NCBI GenBank assembly: GCA_022495995.1
Contig: JAFEMH010007492.1
Location: forward strand, 23,728-87,727
Direction of reading: 5' to 3'
DNA: 64,000 bases
DNA from: Adenophora triphylla var. japonica
Lineage: Eukaryota > Streptophyta > Magnoliopsida > Asterales > Campanulaceae
Positions 1 to 10,845 of this stretch are shown one piece after another (position 1 is the stretch's first letter; every line of letters begins with the position of its first letter). Below the pieces are notes generated by a model. That model ran no database searches. It had not been told where the DNA came from and worked only from the letters and a program-made list of their open reading frames with translations. A program made the position numbers and the translations under genes.

Positions 1-441
1 CCTCCGGATTCGGATACAACACATCCGGATTCTTCGAAGAAGGTACAAAGGAGATCCAATTTCTTTGAAGCTCCATCCTTTGTTCGATCACATCTCGACT
101 CCGTTGGCGACGTCCCCTATTTGATCCTTCCGCCATTGCAAGCAATTCAAGCTAAAAATGGAAGATTTTGGTGTAACAATGGAGTTTTTCTCCTTCTCTC
201 TCTCTCGGATGCACGAACTGGAAATGAGAAATGAAGGGGATGCCTCGGTTTTTAACCCAGTCAAAATCTGGGAACTGTAAAAATCACCACTGGTTCGTAC
301 GGACCTCTTTACATCCCAGGTTGGTCCGTACGGACCTTCTTGCAACGAAGGGCCAAATTACTTTTCTGCCCTTATAATCTTTGCCCCTGGCTGTCCAAAG
401 GCCTATTTCAGCAGATTCAATGCAGTTTGGTCCTTAACCCA

Positions 442-750
442 GCAATTCAACCATCGGCCGTCAGTGTAAGTCCGGACTTCGCCTACAAAACGGCAATTCA
501 ACCACCGACCGTCAGTGTAAGTCCGAACTCCGCCCACTCAACGGAAATTCAACCACCGGCCGTCAGTTTAAGTCCGGACTCCGCCCACTCAACGACAATT
601 CAACCACCGGCCGTCAGTGTAAGTCCGGACTTCGCCTACAAAATGGCAATTCAACCACCGGCCGTCAGTGTAAGTCCGGACTTCGCCCACTCAACAACAA
701 TTCAACCACAGGCCATCAAAGTAAGCCCGAGCTCCTTCCCCAGCAAGTCA
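442..750 (+). repeat. Minisatellite, 51-bp unit, about 6 copies
   Basis: Units begin with (g/a)caattcaaccaccggccg and end with cgcccactcaacg or cgcctacaaaacg. Five full units of 51 bp are followed by a degenerate one. A related single unit lies near 780-830. Because 51 is 17 codons, a frame stays open and would spell a 17-residue repeat. I regard that as a by-product of the period. Confidence 0.9.
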
Positions 751-1093
751 AAAGGGAAGTCGTACAAAGACCGCATATCCCCAGCACCGGCCGTCATCGA
801 AAGCCCGGACCTCGCCCACTAAACGGTAAAACAAGCGCAAAAGGAGCCAGCACCTCCCAGCACTAATCTCAAGGCACAAAACGCCTCCAAAACGCCAAAC
901 GGTGAAGCAACCACCGGCCATCAAAGTAAGCCCGAAGTCACCTCCTCGGAAAAAGCCCCTCTGGGGCCACGATGATCCTCCAACGAGATAAACACCGCGG
1001 TCATCGTAAGTCCAACCTTCTCCCGGCGGACAAAGCACGAGGCACCTACACCTCTCGCAGAATCAGCTCAAGCGGCCGTGCCTCCACAACCAC

Positions 1094-1545
1094 AAGAAGA
1101 CGATTCAAGTCCTCACGCATGGCACACCCAGCCGAAGACGATTCAAGTCCTCACGCATGGCACACCCACCAGCTCGAGAAGACGATTCAAGTCTCGCGCA
1201 TGGCACACCCACAACCGTAAGACGATTCAAGTCCTCGCGCATGGCACACTCACACACGACAAGTCCTGTGAAGACGATTCAAGTCCTCACGCATGGCACA
1301 CCACAGCCAGAAGACGATTCAAGTCCTCACGCATGGCAAACCGCAGTCAGAAGACAATTCAAGTCCTCATACATGACACACCCGCAGCCAGAAGACGATT
1401 CAAGTCCTCACTCATGGCAAACCGCAGTCAGAAGACGATTCAAGTCCTCATACATGACACACCCGCAGCCAGAAGACGATTCAAGTCCTCACGCATGGCA
1501 AATCGCAGTCAGAAGACGACTCAAGTCCTCATACATGACATCACT
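1094..1545 (+). repeat. Minisatellite around gaagacgattcaagtcctca
   Basis: About twelve copies of a 35-42 bp unit have the core agaagacgattcaagtcctc followed by (a/c)gcatggca or atacatgacac. Toward the end, two unit types (gcatggcaaaccgcagtc and tacatgacacacccgcagcc) alternate, so a two-unit higher-order period of about 72 bp has formed. Confidence 0.9.
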
Positions 1546-1790
1546 ATCTCCGGCCCAGAAGGCTTTAAACCACTCAGTCCGGGAGACTGCATAAATCAGC
1601 CAAACTACTATCTCCTGCCCGGAAGGCTTTAAACCACTCGGTCCGGAAGACCGTATAAACCTCCCACTTCACTATCTTCAGCCCGGAAGGCTTTAAACCA
1701 CTCGGTCTGGAAGACCGTATAAACCTTCCAAATCACTATCTTCGGCCCGGAAGGCCTTAAACCACCCGATTTGGAAGATCGTAAAATTTC
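1546..1790 (+). repeat. Tandem repeat, about 68-bp unit, 4 copies
   Basis: Four copies share cccggaaggctttaaaccactcgg followed by a palindromic ggtccggaagaccgtataaa segment. The first and last copies are the most diverged. The array directly follows the preceding minisatellite, so three unrelated arrays sit back to back in this LTR. Confidence 0.85.
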
Positions 1791-1999
1791 CATCTCAGGA
1801 CGCCACCACGTCCTCACAATCGACCTCGGTGGTCACAAACCATCTTCTCGTAAGATTAACCATCTTCTCGTAAGATTACCCATCTTCTAGTAAGATTGCA
1901 CACCTCGGACGCTACCACGTCCTTACCACTGACCTCGGCGGTCACACGACACTTCAGGGCACCACCACGCCCGCATACACTCACAATTTCACGACCTCT

Positions 2000-2331
2000 G
2001 AACTACGACCAGGCTTGATTTCCGCCAGGGATACGTAGGAATCCTATCACAGGGTCCAACCACCGACCTATACGGTCACCCAGGACGCCTCCACGTCCTT
2101 GCCACCGACCTATACGGTCACCCAGGACGCCTCCACGTCCTTACCATCGACCTATACGGTCATCCAGGACGCCTCCACGTCCTCATCATCGACCTATGCG
2201 GTCACCCACAGGACACCACCACGTCCACACACAGAGTTCCAGTCAGAGGACATTTCACGTCCTCATACACAACAACGCTCACCCCACACACGAACTACGA
2301 TCAGGCTTGATTCCCGCAAGGGATACGTAGG
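2000..2331 (+). promoter_or_regulatory. Two copies of the conserved ACTACG..TACGTAG LTR box flanking an array
   Basis: The segments at 2000-2039 and 2292-2331 both read gaactacga(c/t)caggcttga, then a short spacer, then gggatacgtaggaatcc. Both are followed by tatnacagggtcca. The same box appears in the opposite orientation at 40,839-40,877, 50,980-51,018, 62,841-62,880 and 63,112-63,149, in LTRs whose other sequence differs. Its function is unknown. Its position upstream of the TATA box suggests a U3 element. Confidence 0.75.
2049..2225 (+). repeat. Minisatellite, about 42-bp unit, 4 copies
   Basis: The unit is ccaccgacctatacggtcacccaggacgcctccacgtcctt with small changes. It contains two small inverted repeats, gacctatacggtc and ggacgcctccacgtcc. 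The array lies between the two ACTACG..TACGTAG boxes. Confidence 0.88.
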
Positions 2332-2935
2332 AATCCTATTACAGGGTCCAGCCAATTGACCTAAATGGTCACACAACAGGACACCGCCACGTCCTCCCAC
2401 CGACCTACACGATCACTTCCTCTCTCAGCACGCGATCCAGATTAGGACCCTTATCTTATCGACGACCCTACTTCCTCCGTAAGTGACGTCGTGAGGGGCT
2501 TCTGTAAGTACCCCAATCTGGATCACCCTCTTCCAAGTACACAGGAAACACCGCAGACTCACAAACGCAGTCTCGAAGACCTCTGGCACTTAAAACCCTA
2601 AAAAAAACCCTCAGCCAAACCAAGGGAGGAACTTTTCTGGGATAAAAAGGGACAAAAGGACCTCTTGGGAATTTTCAGAAAATTGGAAAAGCATTTAAGG
2701 TCCGTACGGACCTCTTTGTTTTAATAATTACTGAATCCCCTTAAAGTCCACAATATTCCCTCAAATCCCGGAGAACATCATTACCCCCTACATGGTTGAT
2801 CCGTACGGACCTCTTTGCATGCTGAGATGGTCCATACGGACCTTATTGCAAAGGGAACATCATCATGGCTGAATCTTCTTCATCATCACATATTCCCTCA
2901 AATCGAGGAAAACCAAAATATTGGATTACCTAGGA

Positions 2936-2978
2936 CGTCCGTACGGACCTCTTTGCAATTTTCTGGCACTATAAATAG
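2936..2978 (+). promoter_or_regulatory. LTR core promoter: palindrome plus TATA box
   Basis: The TATA box TATAAATAG is at 2970-2978. A perfect GTCCGTACGGAC palindrome ends 21 bp upstream of it. Further copies of the ggtccgtacggacctctttgca motif lie near 293, 323, 2699, 2798 and 2829. A CT-rich leader follows the TATA box, as expected for a retroelement transcription start near position 3000. Promoter activity is inferred from sequence only. Confidence 0.7.
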
Positions 2979-3284
2979 AGGGCTCCCCCTCCCTCATTTT
3001 CACACAATTCCCTCTTCTCTCCTCTCCCCCAGCCTTCAGGCTCCCCTCTAAGACCCTTTGGGGCACTTCCGGCCCCTTTCGGATCCTTCCGAGCCCCCTC
3101 GCGGTGCTCCGAAGCCTCTCCGAGCGCTCCCGCGACGCTCCCGCGCTGCCCCGAGGCACTCTCGAGGTACTCTGAGGCCCCTCGTGGTACTCTGAGGCCT
3201 TGCCTGGTCTTTCCCGAGGCGTCCTGGCTCTTTCCGAGTCAAACCGGCAATCCCAACCCACGTCGAACCTCTGACCGAATCCAA

Positions 3285-3440
3285 CCAACGATTCCAACGC
3301 ATGCCGAAACTCTGCCCGAGTAATCCCTGCGATCCCAAAACACGCCGAACCTCTGCCCGAATTCAACCAACGATTCCAACGCACGCCGAAACTCTGCCCG
3401 AGTGATCCCTGCGATCCCAACGCACGCCGAAACTCTGTCC
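3285..3440 (+). repeat. Short tandem repeat in the R/U5 part of the LTR
   Basis: Imperfect units of about 40 bp are built on cgatcccaacgcacgccgaaactctgcccga, with four to five copies. The array lies downstream of the TATA box, so it would be transcribed. Confidence 0.75.
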
Positions 3441-3860
3441 GCAGACAACCGGCCCCCCTTTTCCGAAGCAATCCCGGTCCGTACCGGAACACTATTCCGA
3501 CCTCAAACACTATTCCCTTGCGGAAGACAGACACGAACCAACATTGATAAGGCTTCCTTCCTACGCTATTTCAATACATTTCAATAAAGCAGTGTACAAT
3601 GTAGACATCCGACACAGCATGCATTTTTTTAAAAAGCACATACACACACGCACACAACAGTTAAAGAATGTTAGGGGTATCCGAAAGACTTGTTTTTACG
3701 TGGCGACTCGGGTGAGCTCTAAGATTCTAATATTCTCTTCCCGAGGAGTCATCTGACCTCCGAACTCAAAATCTCATCACACAACAAAAACAATTTATTT
3801 TTAAACTGATGCCCTTTTTCAATGTTTTGGGCTTAATAAAAACGGCGTGGCGACTCTACA

Positions 3861-4427
3861 AAGCAAAAACACGGCGAGACACCTCCAACACAAACAGCGC
3901 CGCAAGGCCTGCGAAATGCCAGATGCCGGGGCGCGATCGCGCTGTCTCTCGGATCCGGGTAATTTCAGGGTCGTAAAGTGAATCTTTGATAATCTATCGA
4001 AGCAAAAAGGTAAAATATCAAAGCAAAGTAAAACCAGGCAACATATAAAGTGAAAATTCAAGGTAGAATAATGAACGCAAAAAATGAAGATTCAAAGCAA
4101 GTTAAAGAAAATAAGGAAATATCATTCAAGTCAAAGTTAAGAAGCAAAGTCGTAAACCGCGACAACCAAATTTTCGAAAAGCGAAATTAAAAGACAGAAA
4201 AGTAAATTGAAGTACAGACCCAAATTAAATGTAAAAATTGTTTTCAAAAGCACCAAATTGTCGAAATGAAAAATCGCCTAACTCAATCATCTTGCTTGGT
4301 AAAAGCTTGCCTTGAACCGAAAGATCGCTGGACAAAATGAAATGAGAAGTCAGTAATAAAAAGTGTTGGAGAGATCGAGGAACAGGCCTATGTTCTGTAC
4401 CAGGGAAATTGACTCAGTGTGATAAGC
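3861..4427 (+). other. Non-coding remnant after the long LTR
   Basis: This is A-rich sequence with many short 'aaagcaaagt'-like words and no open frame of note. It resembles the non-coding interior of a large LTR element, but no primer-binding site or gag can be recognised. I see no gene here. Confidence 0.4.
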
Positions 4428-4429
4428 TA

Positions 4430-4707
4430 CACTCCCTCCGTCCCATTAATAACTTCACTTTTTGCCCAAACGGGTGTCCCATTTAAAGCTTCACCTTTCC
4501 TAAAATGACAAAGAATCTTTACTATTTCACCCACTCATTCTCTATCCTATTTTACTATTACACTCACAACATTTTTCAAATTTATTATTTCCTTCACTCA
4601 TTCTCTCCTATTTTACTATTACACTCACAACATTTTCTTCACTCACCAATTTTCTTAATTTGCGTGCCCACTTAAAAAATGTGAAGCAATTACCGGGACG
4701 GAGGGAG
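4430..4707. mobile_element. Stowaway-type MITE
   Basis: The inverted ends are CTCCCTCCGTCCC and GGGACGGAGGGAG. TA dinucleotides flank both sides, at 4428-4429 and 4708-4709. The 278-bp AT-rich interior contains a repeated ctcattctct..attttactattacactcacaac segment and no coding capacity. These are standard marks of a non-autonomous Tc1/mariner-type element. Confidence 0.88.
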
Positions 4708-4709
4708 TA

Positions 4710-5127
4710 TTTTGTTATGTATACTATTTTATTGCTCAACTCGATCATTAATAATCGAGCCAAGGAGTCGGGGGCTTTTGATGTGCCATAACAAAATATT
4801 TTGCCCCATAAGTGTTTACCCGGCCCAAGTCCAAATATGGTCTATATGGGCCCATATGTCGTGAGGATCTCGTCAAAGTTTGGTTCTCGTATGATTGGTC
4901 TAGTCATGTTTATAGTTGTGGTTATAGCTGAATTCCTGCATATGGCTTGATTGACGCATGCAGCAAGTTGATTGTCGCAGCATGCTGGTGTCTCCAAGTA
5001 GGAAACATGCCACATGTCAAGTTTCTGGCCTTGACCTTATTCAAATGAAATCTTTTGTTAGATTTTCCCCTGTTGCATGCGTGACACGTGTAAAGTAAGT
5101 ATGATAATGATGTTGACTTGTTTGGCC
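4710..5127 (+). mobile_element. 3' end of a gypsy-type element: putative PPT and LTR start
   Basis: The purine-rich ggagtcgggggctttt at about 4764-4779 is followed by tgtgccataacaaaat. That is the usual arrangement of a polypurine tract and the TG start of a 3' LTR on the + strand. The following 340 bp contain no open frame and run into the dispersed repeat at 5128. The rest of the element and its end are not identifiable, so this is a fragment. Confidence 0.45.
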
Positions 5128-5590
5128 ATATATATACTCCCTCCCTCCATTAGTTAATGTATGTCCCAAGTTTAAGCTTTCTCTCTCCTCTCTCTCTCTC
5201 TCTCTAGAAATGTATTATGAAATATTATGAATGAAATTGAAGATTCTCACGCTGGAGGATTTTGGGGAAAAAGGCCCCCCATCCCTAACGGTGTTTTGTC
5301 TTGTAGGTCCCACATTATATCGAACTCGAGGAGCTTTCTTCCTGATCGGACACCGTTGCTATCCCCGATCAGTCCTGTGAAACCCGTTTGACGGTGTAGC
5401 ATCAGAACCCATTATTTCGACATTCCAGAATTGAGGATAGGCTGACCTCCAACCTGTTCTGCGGGTTCACTAATAGGCGAAGGGGTAGAAAATTGATGGG
5501 AGAAAACCATTCTGGAAATTTTCTCTCACTGTTGAAAACTTCTTTAAAGAAAATACCATTAAAGCATGGTCAAGTTGATGATAGAGTAGG
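5128..5590 (+). repeat. Dispersed repeat copy 1, first part
   Basis: Homologous to 59,740-60,206 over its whole length. Shared landmarks are ctccctcc..ttagttaa, ctagaaatgtattatgaaat, gattctcacgc(t/c)gga and cattccagaattgaggatag. By eye the identity is roughly 85-90%. A (CT)n run near 5180-5205 differs in length between copies. No protein homology is recognised. The element class is not known. Confidence 0.8.
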
Positions 5591-6330
5591 CTGTAGGGCT
5601 GTTACGCGAATCGAACAGGCTCGAGCTTGATTTGGGCTCGGCTCGTAAAAGCTCGAGCTCGAGAAGGCTCGAGTTTAACTCGAGCTCGAGTCTAACTCGA
5701 GCTCGAGTCTAATTCGAGCTCGAGCTCGACCCGATTTTCAGGCTCGAATTTTTTTCGAGCCGGCTCGAGCTCGGCTCGTTTGTTTGACGAGCTTTGATCG
5801 GGATCGGCTCGTTTAAGCTCGGATCGGGATCGGCTCGTTTAAAGCTCGAATAAAAATTTTCACAAACGATTCGAGTTCGAGCTCGAGTTCGAGACCGAGC
5901 TCGGCTCGATAAGCTCGGCTCTGATTTCTTTATTATACTTTCATTTGTTTAGTTTTTTTCTAACATTTTTTATATAACTTTTTGAAAAAAACTTCAATAC
6001 TAAAAATAGTCTAAAATATTTATTTCTATTCATATAAAATAAAAAAACTATACATCTATACATAAAATTAAAGGATTTTAACCGTCCCTGATTTTTTTAT
6101 TATACTTTCATTTGTTTAGTTTTTTTTTCTAACTTTTTTTATGTAACTTTTTGAAAAAAAACTTCAATATTAAAAAAAGTCCAAAATGTTTATTTATATT
6201 CATAAAAAATAAAAAAAATTGTACATTTATGCATAAAAATTAAAGAATTTATCTGTTCCTGATTTCTTTATTATACTTTCATTTATTTAGTTTTTTTGTA
6301 ACTTTTTTTATATAACTTTTTGAATAACAA
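5591..6330. mobile_element. GAGCTCG-rich insertion in dispersed repeat copy 1, with 3 tandem 170-bp units
   Basis: This segment interrupts the homology between the two copies of the dispersed repeat. It opens with tagggctgtt followed by about 330 bp dominated by ggctcgagctcg words, which are strongly self-complementary. Three tandem copies of a 167-171 bp AT-rich unit follow, starting at 5921, 6088 and 6259 with ctgattt(c/t)tttattatac. The TAGGGCTG start resembles hAT-type ends, but no matching inverted end is seen, so the class is uncertain. Confidence 0.5.
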
Positions 6331-6475
6331 TGTGATTGATAAATCATTAAATTAATGGTTTATGAATAACAATTTAGAGAATTTCAATAAGATGTTAGAT
6401 TTGTATTTATGTTTGGGTCAAAGTTTACTTATGTTAACCAAAATTGTCTTTTCGAATTAGACGTATGAAGTACAT
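6331..6475 (+). repeat. Dispersed repeat copy 1, second part
   Basis: Matches 60,700-60,865. Shared words include ttgataaatcattaaat, ggtttatgaataac and ttagatttgtatttatg. It is separated from the first part by the GAGCTCG-rich insertion. In copy 2 the two halves are separated by a different, unique spacer of about 490 bp. Confidence 0.7.
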
Positions 6476-6483
6476 ATATAGTA

Positions 6484-6786
6484 CTCTCTCCGTCCCACTT
6501 CAAGGGTCTTCTCTAGTGTTTGCACGCTTATTAAGAAAACACTAAGAAATGAGTGAATAATGGCAAGTGGGTTGTGGGTATAATGTCCAAAATACTGTTT
6601 ATGATTCAAGTAGATAAAAAATAGTATAGTAAGTATTGACTTATTTGTAGTTCTATGGAAAGAAGAGGGTATAAATGTCCAAAATATTATTCATTATTTG
6701 CCAATTTGGAAATGAAGCAAAGTGAGACTCTTAATATGAAACAGACCAAAAAGTAAAATAGAACTCTTGAAATGAGACGTAGGGAG
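6484..6786. mobile_element. Stowaway-like MITE, diverged
   Basis: The ends CTCTCTCCGTCCCACTTCAAG and CTTGAAATGAGACGTAGGGAG are imperfect inverted repeats. TA flanks both sides, at 6482-6483 and 6787-6788. The 303-bp interior is AT-rich and non-coding. Confidence 0.75.
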
Positions 6787-6833
6787 TAATATATAGTATT
6801 CACTCACACTCACGTGAGAACGTGGGACGTAGG

Positions 6834-6835
<2 letters not shown>

Positions 6836-6894
<59 letters not shown>
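6836..6894. repeat. (AT)n microsatellite
   Basis: An uninterrupted AT dinucleotide run of about 59 bp. It creates a meaningless Tyr/Ile-rich frame on the - strand. Confidence 0.98.
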
Positions 6895-6905
<11 letters not shown>

Positions 6906-7118
6906 GGATCATATATTTGACCAGTTCGTCTTAGAACATTTTTAAATCAATAATTTAATTTTCATGCCAATATTTGGTTAATTTCATTTGGTTGCATAAA
7001 AATATTTAATTTGTCCACTTGAGCAAATAACACAACTAGGACAGCAACAGAACTTTTCGACACATGTTTGTGGTATTTTAATTTAGTTATCCTACCCCTA
7101 TTAACTACCCAACCAAAC

Positions 7119-8199
7119 TAGGGGTGAGCTTGGTCTGAATTGATCCATTTTTTTGAAAAAAAAAGAGAAAATCGAAATCAGATCAATAGTCCGATTCTCA
7201 AAAAATTAGAATCGGAACCAACCCAATAGGTGTGAGAACCAATACGATCCTGTCCAGAACCAATAGAATACGTACCAAAATCAGGACCAAATCAATAATA
7301 TAACTTTATATCCACAGAAAGAGTTCAACAAACTGTAACCCACTCACAAACCATCCAGAAGGAAGGGGTAAAGGGTTCTAGAAGAAGAGGCTGAAATATT
7401 AAATTTTGCTTATGCTTCTTTTATTAGTCAACTTCTCCAAAAATGAATTTGTCGAGAGGCAATTAAGCAAAAGGTCCATCTTGTAAAGGTACCAAGTGAC
7501 TTCCCAGAAAGAATTTCTCTAAATCCATAAATCTGTGAATTCCGAGAAGCAAGCATAAGAGTACAAACACAATGACTGAACAAGAAAAAAAAATGTATTT
7601 ATATTTTTAAACTAGGATTTTATTTTGTAGGTAAAAAATAAAAAATAAAAAATAAAAATTATATACTACCTCCGTCCCACCTCAATTGATCCACTTTCCT
7701 TTTTGGGACGTCCCACCTCAATTGATCCATTTCTTAAATGGAAAGTTTTCCATATATTTATACCCTTATCATCTCCATATATTTACAAAAAAACCATTCA
7801 TTATACCCACTTTAACTTACTATTCCTCCCACTCATTCTCTCTCATATTAAATATTTTTAACTTTTACATTCTCTCTCCTATTTCCTACCACACATTTAA
7901 CTTTTACATTCTCTCTCCTCTAATTTCTACCCACTTTAATAATTTTTCTTAAAAATCGTGTCCCACCTCAATGGACCAATTGAGGTGGGACGGAGGGAGT
8001 ATTATATATATATATATATTGGTCCGGTCCGGTTCCAAAACCGAATTTTAAAACCCAAAATCGGGACCAGACCAATTATTCGGTTCTTAAAAAATTCTGG
8101 ACCAAGACCAAACCAAAAAATTGGTTCGATCCAATTTTCATTGGTCCGATCCGATTATTTGGTCCGGTCCAATTTTTTAAAAAACCTTGCTCACCCCTA
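7119..8199. mobile_element. hAT-like non-autonomous element
   Basis: The terminal inverted repeats are TAGGGGTGAGC and GCTCACCCCTA. The 8-bp flanks aaccaaac and aacaaact are only approximately duplicated and differ by one indel. Internally both arms carry ggtccggtcc / gaaccaa..gaccaa words, which form a long imperfect inverted repeat. There is no transposase frame. A Stowaway-type MITE has inserted into it. Confidence 0.7.
7666..7999. mobile_element. Stowaway-type MITE nested in the hAT-like element
   Basis: The left end CTACCTCCGTCCCACCTCAATTG and the right end CAATTGAGGTGGGACGGAGGGAG are inverted repeats. TA target sites are at 7664-7665 and 8000-8001. The left 23 bp of the end are partly repeated internally at about 7709. 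The element is non-coding. Confidence 0.88.
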
Positions 8200-8319
8200 A
8201 ACAAACTGTTTTTTGTTAAGAGGCGTTCCTACTTTGTTGTTGCATTACTCAATCTGTCTCCCAAAATAAATACCACAATTAACTTATTAACATTTAAATT
8301 GTCTACACCAACGCGCTTT

Positions 8320-9999
8320 TCGTGCATATTTTTTGCCGCAAATACACCATTATACTGATTTTATATGGCATGACCTGGATTCAGTTGAGGATCATAACAC
8401 TGAGGCTTCTTTTGGTTTCATCGATAATCCAGATGTGGTGAGTACTTCTTCTTTACCATCCACAGTTTTACCCGAGGTTGTACTTGAGTTGTTACAGAAG
8501 CATCTGAATATGTCGCTCTTGGGATAGTCCCATCTGCTCCCACATCTGACTCTCCTTTAGCTGAGTCAGACGTGTTATGGAGGGGCATGCATAAGAAAAT
8601 TCCCTCCGTTCTTCTTCGGGATTATGTTGCTCACACAATTGCTTCCTCGAGTCCATCCCCTGACCACTCTACTCCAGTTGGTTAGTCAGGTATTCCCTAT
8701 CCTATAGCCCACTTTATAAATTGTGACAGTTTTTCGGTGAAATATCGTAACTTCCTTACAACCATTACCTTAGCTAAAGAGCCAAAGTCTTTTCGAGAGG
8801 CAATGGCCCATGGTAGGTGGAAGAAATCTATGCAGGAAGAAATACGTGCCTGGGAAGATAATGGCGTGGACTATGGTACTCCTACCTCATGGCAAGCGTG
8901 CTCTGGGCAGCCAGTGGGTCTATAGGATCAAATACAACTCTGATGGTGGTCTTGAACGGCTCAAATCTCGATTGGTGGTGTTTGGTAATCATCATAAGCA
9001 AGGTATCGATTTTACTGAAACTTTTGCCCTTGTGGCCAAAATGGTTACCGTTCGGGCTTTTCTTGCTATTACTGCTTCGAAGAATTGGGAGCTGCATCAA
9101 ATGAATGTTCACAACACTTTTTTGCATGGTGATCTTCATGAAGAGGTCTACATGAAACTTTCCTCGGGCTTCAATGCACCTCAGCCTAATATGGTGTGTC
9201 GTCTTCGTAAATCTCTTTATGGCCTGAAACATGCACCTCGTTGTTGATTTGTCAAGTTCGTAGCTTCCTTGAAAAGCTACGGGAATGATTCCAGTCTTTC
9301 AAAAAGTACTTGTCTGATTGTTTCAAGATGAAAGATCTTGATATTTAAAGTACATCCTGGGTATTGAAGTTGCTCGTAGCCCTTCTAGCATGTTCTTGTG
9401 CCAGTGTAAATAACCTTAGATATTATCTCCGAGGTTGGTCTATTGGGCGCAAAGGCCTCCAGTATTCCTATAGAGCCAAACCACAAATTTGGTCTCGCTA
9501 CTGGTATTCCTTTGGATGATCCAGAACGCTATAGACGTCTTGTTGGCCGTCTTATTCACTTGACGATAACCCAACCGGACTTGGCGTATTCTATACATAT
9601 TTTATCACAGTTCATGAAGGAACCTCGTTCAGAACATTGGGATGCCGCTTTACGGGTCGTTCGTTATCTCAAGGTCACCCTCGGTCAGGGCATTCTACTT
9701 CAAGCCGATAGTGAGCTTACGCTACAAGGAATGGTGTGATTTGAACTGGGCTGCTTGTCTTATCACTTGACGTTCTCTTATCAGGTGGCTTATGGTTCTT
9801 GGCCCCCCATCTCATTGAAGACGAAGAAACAATCCACTATGTCCCGGTCTTCCACCAAAGCTGAATACCGCTCTATGGCGGCCCGCCCTTACTTGTGAAC
9901 TAAAGTGGTTGAAAGGTTTGTTGTTAAGCTTCTGTTCACCATCCTAAAGTAATTGATATCTTTTGTGATAGCCAGTCGGCTCTACACATTGCAGAGAAT
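8320..9999 (+). pseudogene. Ty1/copia pol relic: integrase end, RT and RNase H fragments
   Basis: Frames on the + strand match copia polyprotein order. First is the linker before RT (IPYPIAHFINCDSFSVKYRNF). Then come RT blocks (GSQWVYRIKYNSDG, LHQMNVHNTFLHGDL, LRKSLYGLKHAPRC) at about 8800-9245, and the RT/RNase H connection (RRLVGRLIHLTITQPDLAYSI) at 9443-9739. The segment that should hold the YVDD catalytic box is deleted between about 9290 and 9320. Several stops and frameshifts split the frame. The RNase H domain is cut at 10,000 by a CACTA element and resumes at about 12,966. It belongs to a different copia family from the two elements at 17-38 kb, and it cannot be functional. Confidence 0.88.
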
Positions 10000-10011
10000 C
10001 ACTACCAGAAA

Positions 10012-10690
10012 AAGGTCATTTAGCGACGGAAATTTCCGCCGCTAAAATTAAATTTCCGTCGCTAAAAATAATCACCGGCGGAAAAATTCCGTCGGTGGTC
10101 CGCCGCTACCAGCCCGTCGCAGTGCTCCGACGGGTCAATTTCCGCCGGTATTTTTTTATTTTACCGACGGAATTTAATTTCGCCGGTGAATTAATGGTTT
10201 CAGCGACGGAAATTTCCACTGCTAAATTAATTTAATTTAATTAAATTTTCATTTCAGCGGCGGAAATTTCCGTCGCTGTAATAAAAATTAATTTAATTAA
10301 ATTAATTTCAGCGGCGGAAATTTCCGTCGCTGTAATAAAAATTAAATTAAAATAAATTAATTTCATCGGCGGAAATTACTGTCGCTGAAATTATTTAATT
10401 TTAATTTAAATTTTATTACAGCGACGGAAATTTCCGCCGCTGAAATCAAAAATTAAATAAAAATTAAATGATTATAGCGGCGGAAATTCCGTCATTTGAA
10501 ATAAAAATTAATTAAAATAAATTAATTTCAGCGACGGAAAATTCCGCCGCTGAAATTAATTTATTTTAATTAATTTTTATTTCAGCGACGGAATTTCCGC
10601 CGCTATAATCAAAAATTAAATTCTCTGTAAAAAAAATTTATTGAAATAAATCAATTTCAGCGACGGAATTTTCCGTCGCTGATTCTGAAA
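10012..10690. repeat. Subterminal palindromic repeats of the truncated CACTA element
   Basis: At least twelve copies of (c)agcgacggaaatttccgccgct, or its inverted form, are separated by AT-only spacers such as ttaatttaattaaatt. Each unit is self-complementary. Such arrays are the binding sites for the small CACTA-encoded protein in well-studied En/Spm elements. Binding here is inferred by analogy. Confidence 0.88.
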
Positions 10691-10845
10691 TAAATAAAAA
10701 AAAAATAATTTAAAATATCAATAAACTAAATTTTTTTGTACCTGATATAACATTTCAATTTATAAAATTAAATCTATAAAAACTAAAAATCAAATATCAG
10801 CGTTCCAAATAAAAACTAAATATCACCGTACTACCGTACCAATTC

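Larger units (their letters stand above)
1..3860 (+). mobile_element. Long LTR of a Tat/Ogre-like gypsy element, 5' end outside the window
   Basis: This stretch has the layout of a long LTR read on the + strand. Upstream minisatellite arrays come first, then a TATA box at 2970, a CT-rich leader, and an end with the GGCGTGGCGACTC motif at 3844-3856. The same end motif, a 'gacctccgaac' stretch just inside it, and the ACTACG..TACGTAG box also occur in the LTRs at 39.0 and 49.2 kb (- strand). A diverged version occurs at 60.9 kb. The exact 3' border and primer-binding site are not clear here, so the end is approximate. Several reading frames are open only because array periods are multiples of three. 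No protein domain is recognisable. Assignment to the Tat/Ogre group rests on shared LTR structure, not on coding sequence. Confidence 0.62.

Noticed and set aside
340..822. Open frame of 160 codons with a 17-residue repeat
   Set aside because: It lies over a 51-bp minisatellite in an LTR. The frame is open because the period is a multiple of three. There is no recognisable domain.
1078..1632. Regular repeats that might suggest a CRISPR-like array
   Set aside because: There are no unique spacers of constant length and no cas genes, and the context is eukaryotic. It is a minisatellite in an LTR.
3048..3534. Arg/Gly-rich frames on the - strand
   Set aside because: They fall in the GC-rich R/U5 of the left LTR with its own tandem array, and show no domain.
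6694..6912. Tyr/Ile-rich open frame on the - strand
   Set aside because: Created by the (AT)n microsatellite.
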